A stretch of 64,000 bases of DNA from Stratiolaelaps scimitus (GCA_019614645.1 JABWDB010000014.1:5084001-5148000); one strand, 5' to 3'; shown: positions 11,951 through 24,705, numbered from the stretch's first letter. Program-made: numbers and translations. The notes: a model not told the origin generated them from the letters alone.

Positions 11951-12028
<78 letters not shown>
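11951..12028. repeat. long (TA)n microsatellite
   Basis: An uninterrupted TA tract of about 78 bases, among the longest in the window. No inverted flanks were seen. Confidence 0.95.
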
Positions 12029-12030
<2 letters not shown>

Positions 12031-14184
12031 GTATTATTTATTTGAAATACGCCTCTGCTTGCTATACGTTCCTGTGTAGAGTGCGCGTGCGCGTCGTACA
12101 AGAAACATGTCTGATTTGAGCAAATCGCCGGAGCACACGGCCACCAGGTCGTCTACAGCCGCTCGGCACTCGAATGAAGGATGCGAGCGCGGCCAACCGA
12201 AGTCTCACGTAACCCGGTTGAGGTTGCCGAAGTGTTTGTCCCCACCGCACTGAGGGGGTCAGCACGCGAGTCGATCATTTGTAATACAGTTTGTACCTAC
12301 CGCCACTCCATTACCGAGTCTCTACTGTACAACACGCCCCGGGCGGGGGCATAGTTGCTGAAAGTGCCCGGCAAAGAAGAGTCGAAGAGTCGGCTTTGAG
12401 TTCGTGTGTTCGGTGTGTGTTTGTTTGTGTCTTGAATGAAGAGTTCCACTCCAGAAAGCACGGCGGATTGTACTCACTGTATGATCAGGAGCGGGTCATC
12501 CGTACAGACTGAGATCGTAGTGCAATGCTGATCGTAAAATGAGATCAGTTTTACGGGTGGCAGAGACGCTGGTAGCTGCTGCTGCTGCGACAGCCACGTG
12601 CCCGGTTGGCTTTCATTCACGTGCGTGACAACACTCCATTCAGCGTATACTCATATGTGACACTCTGTGCATGCATATATACATATATATATATATATAT
12701 ATATTGTATGTGTGTTGTGAGCCATGGTGACCGTACAGATCTCGGTACGAAGCAACGACTCTTAAGAAAAGCCGAGTTTGACGCACCGAGGCCGATTTTG
12801 GAACGGCACTGTATTATTATAAGAATCGAATTATTCGATAACACTCGGTAACTGAGGGTGCCTTATCATTTTAACACACCCGAAAGCTGACACATTTTAT
12901 TGTAGCTGGCTGCATGCGACGTTATATGCGCTGTTGTTTGTGGTGCGTATGTTATTTGACACGTACATTAATCTGATACAGAATAAATCCCTCAAATGTG
13001 TGCTTCTTGTAACGATTTGTTGAAATATAGGGGGTGCCTTAAGTTTGTGCCCAGCACTATTTATATATATATATATATATATATACTAATTCTATACCCA
13101 TATACTAATTGTAGTACTTTTCGATGATCGGAAGGTTGACTCAGTCGATAAATCATTATATTCTATCATTTCGGCGTGGTTTCTCTGCATTTTGGAATCG
13201 TTCAAGCACATCTGACACAACACCATGGTAGTTTCTTGCTGAGTGGTCAAGCACTTCGACATATGTCCCCCACCCCCCTCGTCAACTGTAACTGGCACAC
13301 ATAAACTGGCCATAATCTCTACGCAAGCCTATTTCGAGATAAAAGAAATGTCGTCACACACATGAGGCGACAAGCACTCCTCCACACGAAGATACACATT
13401 AACATCTTTCTATTCTCGATTATTCACTTGTCGACAATCAGCCTGCACCACGTGAATATATCATCTGATATCACCGAGCCAGTCCTTCATGTCATCTCAC
13501 ACAGCGTCGAGATACAAATTCGCAGTATCGTATTCACAGTGTGTGTGTGTACTGCCAGTATTCTCCGCCACCGATACAGGAGCCAGAGGAGATCGAGGCC
13601 CGAGGTGAGCGATTGTGGAAATACGCTGAACCCCTCCCAGCCGTCGGCGCCGCGCCGCCAGATCTGCCTAAATGCATAAGCAAACATTACGACAAACGAA
13701 GCTGTACAGACTCGACGGCAGACCAACGACAGGAACTGCAGCGGAAGCGTATTTTTTACAGATGTCAAAACAAAAATCGGCCCGGTTGTTGTTGTTGTTG
13801 TCGACGTCATCGTTGTCGTTGTTGTTGTCATTCGCAAACCCATTGCGCGCTTCTGCATTTGAGTATGCCTCGAGTTCACAGTATTCCCGCTCAGGGTAAT
13901 TATTGTATCGTTAGATGAACGGCACGGTAAATACCTCCATCGAGGTATTTTTTTTTGTTGTCTATAGCCAGCCGCTATGTGAATGTGTGTAGTGGCCGTA
14001 CGCTATATGAACGTAGCCGTCGTTGTCGCGCTAGTATAATAGTTGTTGCAGCGACGGTGCGGAATCGGCCGAAACCGAATTGGCCGCCCCGTCGATCTGC
14101 ATCGATTTGATCCCACCGCGCTGCCTTGAGCCGTTCGTATCAGACTGAACAGGTAAGCGGTGAGCGGCCCCGGCTGTACCGGGT

Positions 14185-14210
14185 AAGCAACTGTGTGCCC
14201 ACAGTTGCTT
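14185..14210. repeat. perfect 11-bp stem hairpin
   Basis: AAGCAACTGTG (14185-14195) pairs exactly with CACAGTTGCTT (14200-14210) around a four-base TGCC loop. It is not followed by a T run, and no function is assigned. Confidence 0.75.
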
Positions 14211-14407
14211 GCTGCCCTGCAAGTCTGCCTGATGCTGCTCTAGGTATACGCAGCCAACACACACCACACACACACACACATACACCGAAAGCCAGCAACA
14301 GCAGCAGCAGCAGCTCAGAGAAATTATGAATGACTTTGTGTTGTCAAATCGACGCGGCCAGATCAAGATTAACGACTTGCTTCATTTATCAACCCTCACA
14401 TACATAC

Positions 14408-14442
<35 letters not shown>

Positions 14443-15049
14443 GGCACGCTCGAGTAAACCATCTCCCCCAGACGCTCCTCGCAGTTGGGTCAGTCTCCCG
14501 AAATGAATCAGTGAAGAGAAGACGGCGAACACAAAAAAAAACAACGCCAACACAGCGGAGAAGGCGAAATACAGATATAACGAACGAACATAGATCGATA
14601 ACAGTTACGATGACAAAAAAAAAGAACAACGTCACCAACGGCGGCGGTGGCGGCGGCGGCCGGGGGGAATAATGGAATCGCGAAAAATTGCGAATGGAAT
14701 CAGCTCTCGTCGAAAGGCAGACAGACGAATGGACAATCGCAAACGTTTACGGCCAAAACGCTTACGGATATATGAGTACGTCGGCGGGGTAGGGTATGGT
14801 TATTTTGCAGGCAGAAGCGGCTTGGTCGCCTCGATTGAACCTGTTTCGTTGTCATGCATGCAACAGCTGAGCGACATCTGTTCGGTGGCATCTCTGGAAA
14901 TTCACCGAGCTGTGTGGGTGCTCGATAACACGAGTATATTAGGTGTAGTTGTGGAACAAAACACGTATGGGTGAGCAGTACAAAGGAAGCATATGTTTTA
15001 CGCATTACAATACACAGTTCAATGGGTCAATGTTCACCTGAGTACTTGG

Positions 15050-15205
15050 ACGAGTGTTTGATAGCCGCGTGGTATGACAATGTGGCAGGACAGCAGGAAA
15101 ACGGGGTCTCCGGCTGTAAAACGATGGAGGGCGCAGGTTCGAGTCCAGCGACCTGGTGATGACATATAATAAAACAACTTGAGCATTGTAAAAATTGCAC
15201 TTCCG
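15050..15205 (+). repeat. SINE family A, near full-length
   Basis: The tRNA-like head shows an A-box-like TAGCCGCGTGG at 15062-15072 and a canonical B-box GGTTCGAGTCC at 15136-15146. The body after the B-box, with GACATATAATAAAACAACTT, GAGCATTGTA and ATTGCACTTCC, aligns by eye with the minus-strand copy at 34.7-34.9 kb. The tail is diverged (ACTTTTACCTTT near 15220-15232). The internal RNA polymerase III promoter is the expected control element. Confidence 0.8.
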
Positions 15206-15930
15206 TTGATGGGTCAATGAACTTTTACCTTTCCGCAGGAAGAACACCTAACCGATTACATTTGGTGCCTGTGCAGGATTTGGCAGGATTTGCAGGACAG
15301 TCTATCACGAAAGAGGTGTTCTGTACTCTGCCAAGCTTTTTCTTCCTTTCCTTCGAATTCGCCAATTAGCATAAACGCATAGGTGATGAAGCAAAAATAA
15401 TTAAGAGTCATCACACCAATGACAGTTAAATCCGGTTCGCCCCCCCCCGCCGGTTCCAGGTCCGCACTCCTCCGGAGCTTGTCCATCATTGAATATTCTG
15501 TATTGTAATAATTTCGCATACTGCCTTTCTGGGTAGTAGCGAAGCCATATTAGAGTGCTGTCAACCGCGAGTTGTGATCTACAAATTTCGGTAGACATAA
15601 CGCACCCCTTCTGCTTGACGGCGTCGATCAGCACAACCACGATACATAGCATCTTCTTCTATGTCGGATTGGCGATCGGAAAATCCTGTGATCCTCAGTC
15701 CGGCAACGAGGATAACCAAATACCCCCGGCTCTCTCTCTCTCTCTGTCTCTCTCTCCCTGACACCCCTGAGGCTCAAGTCATTGAATTCAATCTGATTCC
15801 TGTCTCTCGTCCATCTTAACCCCATCTGTCTCATATTTCCACCCTTCATCAAATCCCGTCCGCGAACGAATCCCCACCACCAGCATCCACGCGGTTGCGG
15901 CAGCCGCCTCATCTCAATGTCATCTCATTG
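15206..15930. other. anonymous DNA
   Basis: A TC-rich stretch at about 15731-15759 gives Ser-Leu open frames. No gene is supported. Confidence 0.45.
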
Positions 15931-16345
15931 CTATATTGCACGTCGTCCCTGTGTTTGTTCCAATCGTTTAGTGAATGTCAAATGTGGAACGTGGCTAGAA
16001 TCGCCGTCGCCACAACAGTTCATGAGCTGATTCCTTTCCTCCGCCGGTTTGCCACCGCGGCCATCCTCCCATCGTTCGCCCAGAGTACTCACAGTGGTGG
16101 TGGTGCTGGTGTTGGTGGTGGCGATATCTTTTTGAACATCTCCCCTTTCATCTTGCAGATCATCCTGTGTGCCACGATTATCCACCGTATAACCGACCAT
16201 CTGTATCGTCAGCAGCATCACCCCTGCCCGCCTGGCTGCCTTCAGACTACAGCAGCGTGGTCTACCCTCCTCTTCAACGGGCAGGATAGCACCGGCAGTA
16301 GCCGCCGCCGCCGTTGCTGTTGTTGCTGCAGTATCTTGCCAACGT
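15931..16345 (-). CDS. candidate open frame, polar protein-like
   Basis: Reading on the minus strand, one frame is open from about 16345 to a TAG at 15931-15933, roughly 137 codons, with an ATG at 16219-16221. The peptide is polar and Thr-rich, including DLQDERGDVQKDIATTNTST, with a short hydrophobic stretch just before. A plus-strand frame of 157 codons overlaps the same bases, so strand is uncertain. Length is within chance for a window this size. The start could instead be a splice acceptor near the CTGCAG at about 16330. No family is recognised. Confidence 0.2.
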
Positions 16346-19056
16346 CATCGCGCGATAGTCTTCAATGACAATTCTTCGTGTGTTCTTTTTTTTTGGGATT
16401 TTTTCGCCACTTCCCCTCATCGGTGTCGTCTGCGACGTTTCACTGTATTTCTGCTGCGATGTCTCTCTCTTGCTCCGTTTTGACGAGCCCCAGGGGAACA
16501 CAGCGAGGTTGAGCGAAGCAGGGCCGATACCGTGCCAAGGGTCCGGGTGAGTCCGCCGGGAGCCCTTGGCGGCGGGATTCGGCGAGTTCCGAGAGGCGTG
16601 TGCTTTTTCTTGCGGTTACCTTCGTCCGCGCGGTCGGTCCACCAGCCACCTCGCGTCGTGGTTCTCACGGAGCTCACGAACAACCAATAGCTCATCTGCC
16701 TATATCCGGCGGATTGTCGCTGCCCGATATAGCGGATGGCGGTGCAAGTGCCCGATGATGTCGCAGGTGATCGGACGTGATCGCGCAACCGGCTCGGACT
16801 TGCGTCTTCACAAGATCTTCACTGCGGATCGCCAGTGACAATTCAAACGAGACAAGTAGTCGACGGAGAATGAGACGAACGAATTAAAGGGGTTATCTCA
16901 TTTTTCATTTATGTGGTGATCCCTCCACGAAATGGACAAGACTGCGCACACTGCCAACCCAACGCAGCTCGAATACGCTGGGTGATGCTGCTGACAACGA
17001 TGGAAATGCTGATCTGCTCGGCAGAAATGGCAGCCGGCCACGTAGGTTCACGGGTGGCTGGCCACCATAGCCGTCACAGCTACGACAGTCATATGACACA
17101 AGGGGAATATGAGTACTTAGCGCTCGTTTCGATGGTTGATTCAAGGAAGAAGCGGTTTACCGATTTGCTTAGAACGGTTGGCGTATCAGTAATCACGATG
17201 CGTATGCGTACAGGCATTGCTGCTATTTGATTTTGACGCTGCAGACGCCAGTTTGATGGTCGAAGCTAGTGAGAGGTGGAGTTTTTGGCAGTATTTGGCA
17301 GAATTAACTAAACGGATGCTATTATTACAATAGATATTGTATGATGGATGCTTAAATAACGTTTGAATTAGGAAAGTGACCCACAGTGGAAGCATTTCAT
17401 TTCTATTCCGGAAATGTAAGTGTTGGCAAGCGCCCGTCTGGGGTTTGCGACGAAGCTAACAATGAAATAATAATAGTAATAGTTAACAATCTAGTCAGTA
17501 ATCTAGATCTTTAGACATATACTGCGTGTCCCGTAGACACCAGTTAAAACGACGAACCACTCCTAAAGCAGGCGCCTCAAAGCGTAAGACGTAACACTTA
17601 ATCAAAGACATCTTGCTGCACACAAGAACACACAAGCGATCAATGCTGCACCTCAAGCCAAACGGGTTTTCAACTATAATTAACAGTCCAAATATGATCA
17701 ACATTCGACATTTAGCCAGACGTTGTATTTTTCCTAAACTTTAGAAATCGTTGACATCCCTCTCGTCGATACACTGTTGAAGTTCAGCAAACGCAGGTTC
17801 CAAAAGCCAGTGATCCACATTAATTTGAATCATATAAATGAGAAAGGCACACACAGCATTCGATCAGAATTGTGACTGTTCACAATCGCTTCGATATGAA
17901 ACATAACTTCGATGGCATCTCCGCATGATGATCACTTCGAAAGCGATTTCAGGAGCCTGATTTGGCCGAAAGACAGTCCCATCGAAATATCGATATATAT
18001 GCTGAGGTACTCTCAGAACATCTGTTGAAGTCTTTCCTCTATCTTATATATCGGGGTAACGTACGAGAACGGGTGTAACAGAATATATTTTATATGCACC
18101 TTCTTATCTCTAGACAACGGTAAAGCTCACTATGTCGGGGCGAACACTTATCGGAAACTTGGCCAGAATAAGCTGCTCGATCAACGTTTATCTCGAAATA
18201 GTAACAAGCGTATCAGTGATATCTGTACAGTGTACGTCTGGAGGTAATATGATGAATTGCAGCGGTCTAGTCAAAGTTAGGATGACCTCAAATTCGTGTA
18301 TGTCGGAACGAAACTTAATTACATAATAAAGAACTAATAATAATAACAATAATAATAATAATAATAATCATTCTAATTAATATGTGACGTCAGGCAGTGA
18401 GTGCCGCTGCTGCTGCTGCTGCCGCCATACTCTCATCGGAGAAATCGGCTGGGGTAAATTCTTATAATCAACCGAAGATCCTATCACAGAGACGATCAAT
18501 TTCGAACAGTGATCACCAAAATGCGATAGAAAGTCCTCATTTGGAAGAGGGGAGAGATCTTTTCTGTTTCTTGCTTTTCCTCGACCTCAGTTCGACATCA
18601 TCGTCGTCGAATTTCGCTGTTCTTTATACTCTTCGTTCAAGTGATATCGCCTCTCGAACAGCCGGCCATAGAAACTCACTAGGTACGAAACTAGTACGAG
18701 TTGACTAGATGCATTGTTTTTGTTCGTGGTTGTCGTTCGCGTCTCGAGTACGCGTGGCTGATGATTCGCTCTCGCAAAACGGTGACAGGTTCAATTTTGG
18801 TGATAATGCTGGTGACGAGGTGCCCAAATGAAGGTCGAGTATAGCGTATTGCAGCCTTTGTGCCGATCGAAATCTGATGCATGATTCGACTCTTGTCTGG
18901 TGATCGATTTTCGGGGGCGAAATGCACACCACAAATTGCGACGGAATGATGTTGCCGACTTCCTCTTTCTAATATATTGTAGTCAGCTATCAAGTCCTAG
19001 GAGTGTTGATCATGTGGTTGCTTAAGATTCTTACATCCATAAAAATAAAGTCAATT
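16346..19056. other. anonymous DNA
   Basis: GC-rich open frames on both strands near 16.4-16.8 kb have no recognised domain. An AAT run lies at about 18339-18369 and a GCT run at about 18404-18425, the latter encoding only Ala/Cys/Leu runs. Confidence 0.45.
18339..18369. repeat. (AAT)n microsatellite
   Basis: Imperfect AAT/AAC trinucleotide repeats of about 30 bases. Similar tracts occur near 22.24, 29.27 and 48.9 kb. Confidence 0.85.
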
Positions 19057-19150
19057 TTCCGGACTGACTCGTTACAACCTTAAACATTTAACGTTCATGG
19101 CTACAACTGCTCTCGGCATAAGGTTTCATAGGATGGACCCGTAAATTTTC
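19057..19150 (-). repeat. SINE family B, 3' half
   Basis: The sequence contains CCGGACTGACTC, ACATTTAACGTTCATGG, ACAACTGCTCTCGGCATAAG and TTTCATAGGATGGACCC. These match, in the same order, the 3' half of the minus-strand copy at 59.37-59.55 kb. The tRNA-like 5' half is missing. Confidence 0.75.
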
Positions 19151-21345
19151 ATATGCCTGGCAAATTTTTACAATTAGTAATAATATCCTCATCGAGTGTG
19201 TACGTTGTTGGACTTCTTGTTGCTTTTCTGTTGCGTGCAATAATATACCTAGGCATTAATTAACTAGGTAAGTATAACACAATACCGTGTGAACAAACGA
19301 TAAATTATTATTACAATTTTATAATATAGGACGCATGACCAAGTTTCTAGTATGTGGCCAACTTTTTGCCACCAATCTGTACCTGCTCAATTCGCCCTTG
19401 CGGCTAATTTTTATCGGTATCTCTCTCTCAGTAGTGACGTTATTTCGTGGCATGCTGTCGTTGCTGCTTTTGGGCTGCAGGCGAATCTCTGGGCTGGTCA
19501 GCCAACTCAGTCCTAGCAGGGGTCGTTTCACGGCGTTATCGAAAATCTCTGTAGAATTTTGTGTCTTCCGCAACATCAACGCCGTCCACCGTCGCCGCTG
19601 AAATACCTACCGACGAAGACTGTCTACTAGCCACAGTAGACAGTGGTAGTTGTAGAAGTTGTCTATTGATCGTAATGGAACCCTCTACGGAGAAAACACC
19701 CACAGAGTTCTCGCGAGAGAGCGAGAGAGAGAGAGTGACCAGAGTCGAAGCTCTAAGGAGGACGCACGCGTATACAGGACGGTCGCCATAGAGAAGGAAT
19801 GGTTCATTCGCTAGGGGTGGTTCGTGGGGAGCCGCTTTCTCAAAAACAGCTAGAAAAAGAAAACAAGAAAAAACGCCTAAAAGAGAAAGATTGCTTTTCC
19901 AACTTCCTCCCATCCGTCTTTATACTACCCTGCCGCTGATCCGCCTATATCAGCCATTTACTATCGGCAAACGTAAAATAGCACCATCAGCGGCTCCTCC
20001 TCCTCGTCAAACTGCTCATCGAATTCTGATCGGTACTACCAGCACTGAAGCCACTGAAAGTGCTCGACGCGACCACCGCAACAAGGCAATATATATATAT
20101 ATATATATTTGAATAAATATATGTATATATATATTTGATGGCTGTAGCCACCAAATCCAGAGTACAATACCTATATTATGGCTGCTCACTCGTGTCTCGT
20201 GTCTACTACGTAATTAGTTGGTTCGACTTTTGATCGAATGTTTAACCGGTTGTCACCCCGTCGAGTTGTTCTGGACGCATCTACTGTTCTACACGTATCG
20301 AATGAGATATTCCGACTGTATTCTACCACGAGGGGGTCTTGCTTGTGCACAGTTCCAGCGCAGGCATGGATTACGCGGATTGCCGCGCGCGCGCGCTGAC
20401 TGACAGCGATCGTCGTCTGATCGTACGCGGATCGAGCAGCCCCGAGGTCGATGACGGCAGAATACGTTGCGAACTAATATGGCACCTCGCCGCAGTATTT
20501 CCACGTGCGAGTGAGTCGTACGCGTTCTGTTTTGTGGCGGAGAGAGAAATCCGCGTCATGTCAACGGTGGCGTCCATCAATGCGGCGACCACCAGGCAGG
20601 CAGGCAGCCAGTCTCTCTCTCTCTCGTTCCAGCTGTTGCTCAACGAAGGATTTCTGATTCCCACGACATTTCACGTGTCGTGGAACCGCTGCTGCCGCCG
20701 CCGCGATTTCGATAGGAAGATAGGTCATTGATGAAGATTGCCGAGATTTCTTTGCACATTCCTGTTTGTTGATACTTTTATTTTTGTCGATTTTCCGATC
20801 TCGCCTCCCGCTCGCTGCACGTCTTCATCATAGCAACGGCGGTGCTGGGTTGCCGGGGGGAGCTAGAGTGGATATTTGACCTTCCAATAAGATTTGTGAA
20901 TTACTGTGAACCGCTACCGATCGGCAACGAGAGATGCTAGCTGCTTCGTTCGAAGTCGTAAATGATACAAAGGCATATTGAGGTCTCTGCTCGCACCCAC
21001 AGTTCGATGGGTGCACCCGTCAACGATTTGGCCTGTCGATGTACACGCAATGTACAAAATGCAATCGTCTATATGCCGTATATGCCGGAGTAACTGTTTT
21101 TGTGAACTTGAAGACGTTTCAATGAAAGGGTACGATAAAGCCGAAATTATCAATTTTCAGCATAAACATAATAAGTATCCGAATGAGAAAAGTCGACGGG
21201 GTAAGCTCACAGCGAATTCTCCCGTACCGAGTAGCCGGAAGATAGAAGATCATTCCTTTTCAGGAAACTATCCTGCGTTTTTTTTTCTAGCAGCTAACGC
21301 CCGTTAGAGCAAACATGCTTCTCCACTCATTTCGTAGGATGTATG
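19151..21345. other. anonymous DNA with TA tract and small hairpins
   Basis: It contains TA tracts at about 20088-20109 and 20121-20133, an 8-bp-stem hairpin with arms CCACGACA (20661-20668) and TGTCGTGG (20676-20683), and a 7-bp inverted repeat GCACCCA/TGGGTGC near 20993-21014. Open frames near 20.3-20.7 kb overlap on both strands and are not convincing. Confidence 0.45.
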
Positions 21346-21507
21346 TTAAACTCGGACAGACTTATACTGCTTTCGGCATTGCTTCATAAAAAGGACCCCT
21401 TTAAATCCAAATGTGCAACGGTGGGGATCGACCGTCCCTGCGTGCACCCACATGTCTCCTCTGAATGCAAGGCGCCCATGAGTGCACCACCAGGCCACCG
21501 GGCTCGA
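21346..21507 (-). repeat. SINE family B, internally deleted copy
   Basis: Reading on the minus strand, it begins CGAGCCCGGTGGCCTGG, passes a B-box-like GGTCGATCCCC and continues with CCGTTGCACATTTGGATTTA. It ends AGCAGTATAAGTCTGTCCGA. Compared with the 59.4 and 33.0 kb copies, about 30 bases are missing between AGCAGTA and GTCTGTCCGA. Confidence 0.8.
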
Positions 21508-21509
21508 TA

Positions 21510-21549
21510 CGTCGATGTTAGATGTTGGCTGTGAGTCAGCCTGAAAAAT
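21510..21549 (+). repeat. SINE family B, 3' end in opposite orientation
   Basis: GTCGATGTTAGATGTTGGCT then GTGAGTCAGCCTGAAAAA matches the family B 3' end in plus orientation. It lies immediately beyond the 5' end of the minus-strand copy, giving two pieces of one family in opposite orientations, separated by only a few bases. Confidence 0.75.
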
Positions 21550-22305
21550 TCATTTAGACTTACCCCGTTTGGAGTTCGATAGCACTCACATATCAACTAT
21601 CGCTAGTATTTGACAAGTAGTATTATCGCTAGTATTCAAGTTCGGTGACAGACTCATAAAACGACCCGGCATTTTCAAGTATGGCGCACCACATGAACAC
21701 ATACATTTACGCTGCGAGTGATAGAATCGATTGGCGATTGGGATCTTCAACAACGCCACGTTGAAGAACTGGAATCAATCTCGACCTTCGTGAAGACACT
21801 ACGGCTGCTGTAGTGGCAAAAAAAAGAAACAACCAGATTAAACGACGAGGTAATTGCTCTCTGCTTGTCTTGCTGCTGTTTTGTGTTTAGGTGATATGAC
21901 AATATCCTATCTCGCCTCTGAGCATGAGCAACGTCGAATATTTCTTTGTCTATTATAATTATCGAAGATATCAGTAATTAAATTAAAGGGCGAGACAACT
22001 ATAACATTGAATTTTAAGGAATTATGAATTATAGCTTATATCTCAGTTACATCACGACGATCATCGATATATTTGCTTAGTTGCTCTTGGGCATACTGCA
22101 CAAAAACACTCACAACCGATGCATGGGCAGCACAGCTGAATGATTGGGCAATGCGTCGAATATCGGGAACCGTACATGTGTGATTCAGTTCCTCGGTGAC
22201 TGCTCGCCAATTCATTACGCATCGATCATCATTATTATTATTATTATTATTATCCACCGAGCGAAAATAATGAAGTCGCAGCCACTAGAGAGTTAAGCGC
22301 ACACG
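21550..22305. other. anonymous DNA
   Basis: A 13-base direct repeat, TATCGCTAGTATT, occurs at 21598-21610 and 21624-21636. A TTA trinucleotide run lies at about 22229-22252. No gene is supported. Confidence 0.5.
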
Positions 22306-22438
22306 TGACATCCGGCGGGCGCTTCAACTCGCAAAAGCCGACCGAGAAATCTGTCCGAAGATTCTCAGAATGATGACAGAGACACGGACAGCAGTGATGG
22401 TGGAGGCGGCGGCGGCGGCGGCGGTGGCATTCATATGG
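22306..22438 (+). CDS. candidate exon, acidic and Gly-rich
   Basis: One plus-strand frame is open from just after a TGA near 22303 to ATGG followed by GTGAGAG, a good donor sequence at 22439. The peptide includes SEDSQNDDRDTDSSD followed by nine glycines and IHMG, which looks like a disordered region of a eukaryotic regulatory protein. The acceptor is not clear, and the glycine run comes from a GGC repeat that can also read as alanine in another frame. No family is recognised. Confidence 0.22.
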
Positions 22439-24381
22439 GTGAGAGCAGACCTGAAATGTGATGTTGTAATAATAATTATACGCTCTGCTGCTACTACTAG
22501 GCAAACAACGATGGGGTATATTTACAACGGAGTGGACGGGGTGTTTGAGTGGTAGCCGCTTTGTGGATGTTGATAGGTGTCTTGTTGATCGTAGCTCGAC
22601 TGACTTCGCAGACGGATATGTCGGTAAATGTTATGGCAAACATAAGCGAGGGCTGCGTGCTGTCGGAGCAAAGCTGATTGCTAGGGACGATCCATTGAAG
22701 GTGGATTGACGCCGCTCGCGTTTTTCATGATAAGCATGCAGGCCAGGTCAGCTGAGACTAATTAGCGATGAAGGCCTCCTCGATATCCATTGATAACCAG
22801 CGGTTGGGGGTCGATAAAAGTATTCGATGGAGAGTGGAATAAAAAAATCAATCAGAGCGTATACCCCAATAGCCCACCGGTATAATCTCTGCCGTAATGC
22901 GCTTCAAATAGAGCCAAAACACACGTGAAGAAGAAGAAAATGCTGTCGAGTTCGAAGAATTGTATAACAAGCGTGTGTAGCGGGTTCGGCGTCGTAAACA
23001 TTTTTCTGTGAGGGGTCGATAAGCAGCTAGCTCCTCGATGCTTTGTTAAAGCGGCAATATCATATGGATGAGTTTTATTAATAATGCAAGTCGTGCTCGA
23101 CACGTTTCGACAATGGAAGCGCTAAGCTCAGGTAAGAGCGATCTGCAACCGTGTGTTAACACACGCACCATGGTGACACGTTTGGAAATGACAGCGTTTG
23201 GATTCATTAATAGCGACTCCCCCGTTGATCATTCGAGTGGATGGTGGACACTGTTGGATGAAGGACTTGATTGTGTCTGGGACTACGTTCGAGAAACGGG
23301 GAGATCTGCGGCTTCAGAACATGCGGTCGCTTGAGGTTGGAAAATTTCCTTCGTTAACGATGGAACAGACACACACACATACAACCAAGCGAGGTCGACC
23401 CACTGTTCTATGATGAGATTGTCGTTGACGACAAAATGAGTGGTTTACACAGACACTGCGTGCTTACGCATATCTTTATGAAGGCACGCTGGAAGCTTTG
23501 GATCAGAATCTCATAGGGGCCAACAGTTCATTGCAGCTCACTGTAACTCAGACCAAGGGTGCCAAAATCGTTTGCGATATCTACACTTGAATAGGTGCGA
23601 TCTGCCAATCTAGAGTGAGTTAGAGATAGACAACAAATGAGAGAGAGAGAGAGAGAGTGGTAATTAACATTTACGACTCGAAGTCGATCCGGTCACGTAT
23701 CAGTGGCCATTGGTACTAAGGAATATTTGGGCCCATAGAACAGTGCCGATCTTCGAATCGCACTCGCACATCGACGCCGATGCTGCGAATGCAAATCGAT
23801 CGATCGATTTGATGCGCGTTCCTCGATGTCTGATGCCGATTGGATCAGCGGTCATAGAAAACAGGTATTGGCGCAATGGATTTCAGCTCAAGTGGAGTGA
23901 ACAACGTCGATCTGTACAGCCGAGTCGGGCCGGTCCGAAGAACCTCCCGTGGAGATCTTCATCATCGGCCAATATATAGATGAGTATTGCTTAGATGGCT
24001 CTGTTTCCATGAAGACAGGTCACGGACTATGAGACGGCTGCTGCTGGTGCCCGTCGGGCCACCGAAGTGGTCTCACCCACAGAGCTTCAGATGACGAATA
24101 CAAAATAGGCTGGATGGCTCCATGCTATTAGACATAGGGATAATTGCTGGATTCAACAGAGCACACTGCGATAAACCTGAACAAAACCACAGAGGTATTG
24201 TCCTTATGGCAAAGTATTGCTTCTGACAGTAGCTCGTGCACCCAGATATAACGCTCTCTGATAGCTTAAATTCGAGGATAGCGGTATTCGATCGTGCGGC
24301 GATGAGTGCAACATCGCATAGACATACTGGCAATAGCTGGGGCGATGCTGCGCTCGCTCCTGTGATTTTAGCTATGAAAGT
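22439..24381. other. anonymous DNA
   Basis: A GA run at about 23637-23657 and a CA run near 23371-23380 are present. Open frames of up to about 90 codons on the plus strand (23.07-23.33 and 23.71-23.98 kb) have no recognisable domain. Confidence 0.45.
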
Positions 24382-24394
24382 CTAGCATCTGTAT

Positions 24395-24489
<95 letters not shown>

Positions 24490-24496
24490 ATGCTAG
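24382..24496. repeat. long (TA)n tract with 9-bp inverted flanks
   Basis: About 90 bases of TA repeat, with TATTAT variants at its ends, are flanked by CTAGCATCT (24382-24390) and AGATGCTAG (24488-24496), exact reverse complements. Confidence 0.8.
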
Positions 24497-24659
24497 CGGT
24501 AAATTGTGGCGGTATTGGTATTTATCGCCACTGAAGCTGCTACCGTAGAACGAAGTGAAGCTGCCAACGTGAAGCGCATGTGGAACTGGACTACAACCGA
24601 TATTACTTCAGTGTATCTGCACGACCGATCTGTGATTTAGCCCATCGACAGAATGGAGT

Positions 24660-24661
<2 letters not shown>

Positions 24662-24704
<43 letters not shown>
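24662..24704. repeat. (GA)n microsatellite
   Basis: An uninterrupted tract of about 42 bases of AG repeats. It accounts for Ser-Leu runs in minus-strand open frames. Confidence 0.95.

Positions 24705-24705
<1 letters not shown>

Larger units (their letters stand above)
11082..15049. other. anonymous DNA with several TA tracts
   Basis: It holds TA tracts at 11951-12028, 12674-12704, 13062-13086 and 14411-14439, a CA tract near 14262-14281 and a TTG/GTC run near 13788-13832. A plus-strand frame near 13559-13603 ends at GAG followed by GTGAGC, a donor-like site, but the putative exon is only about 45 bases long. No gene is supported. Confidence 0.45.

Noticed and set aside
11835..12101. Open frame with a long Tyr-Ile run
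   Set aside because: It is only the translation of the TA microsatellite; the same applies to frames at 1.66, 26.84, 40.47 and 63.64 kb.
15136..15146. Canonical B-box suggesting a tRNA gene
   Set aside because: The flanking sequence does not close an acceptor stem, and the body matches other dispersed copies at 34.8 and 57.0 kb, so it is a SINE.
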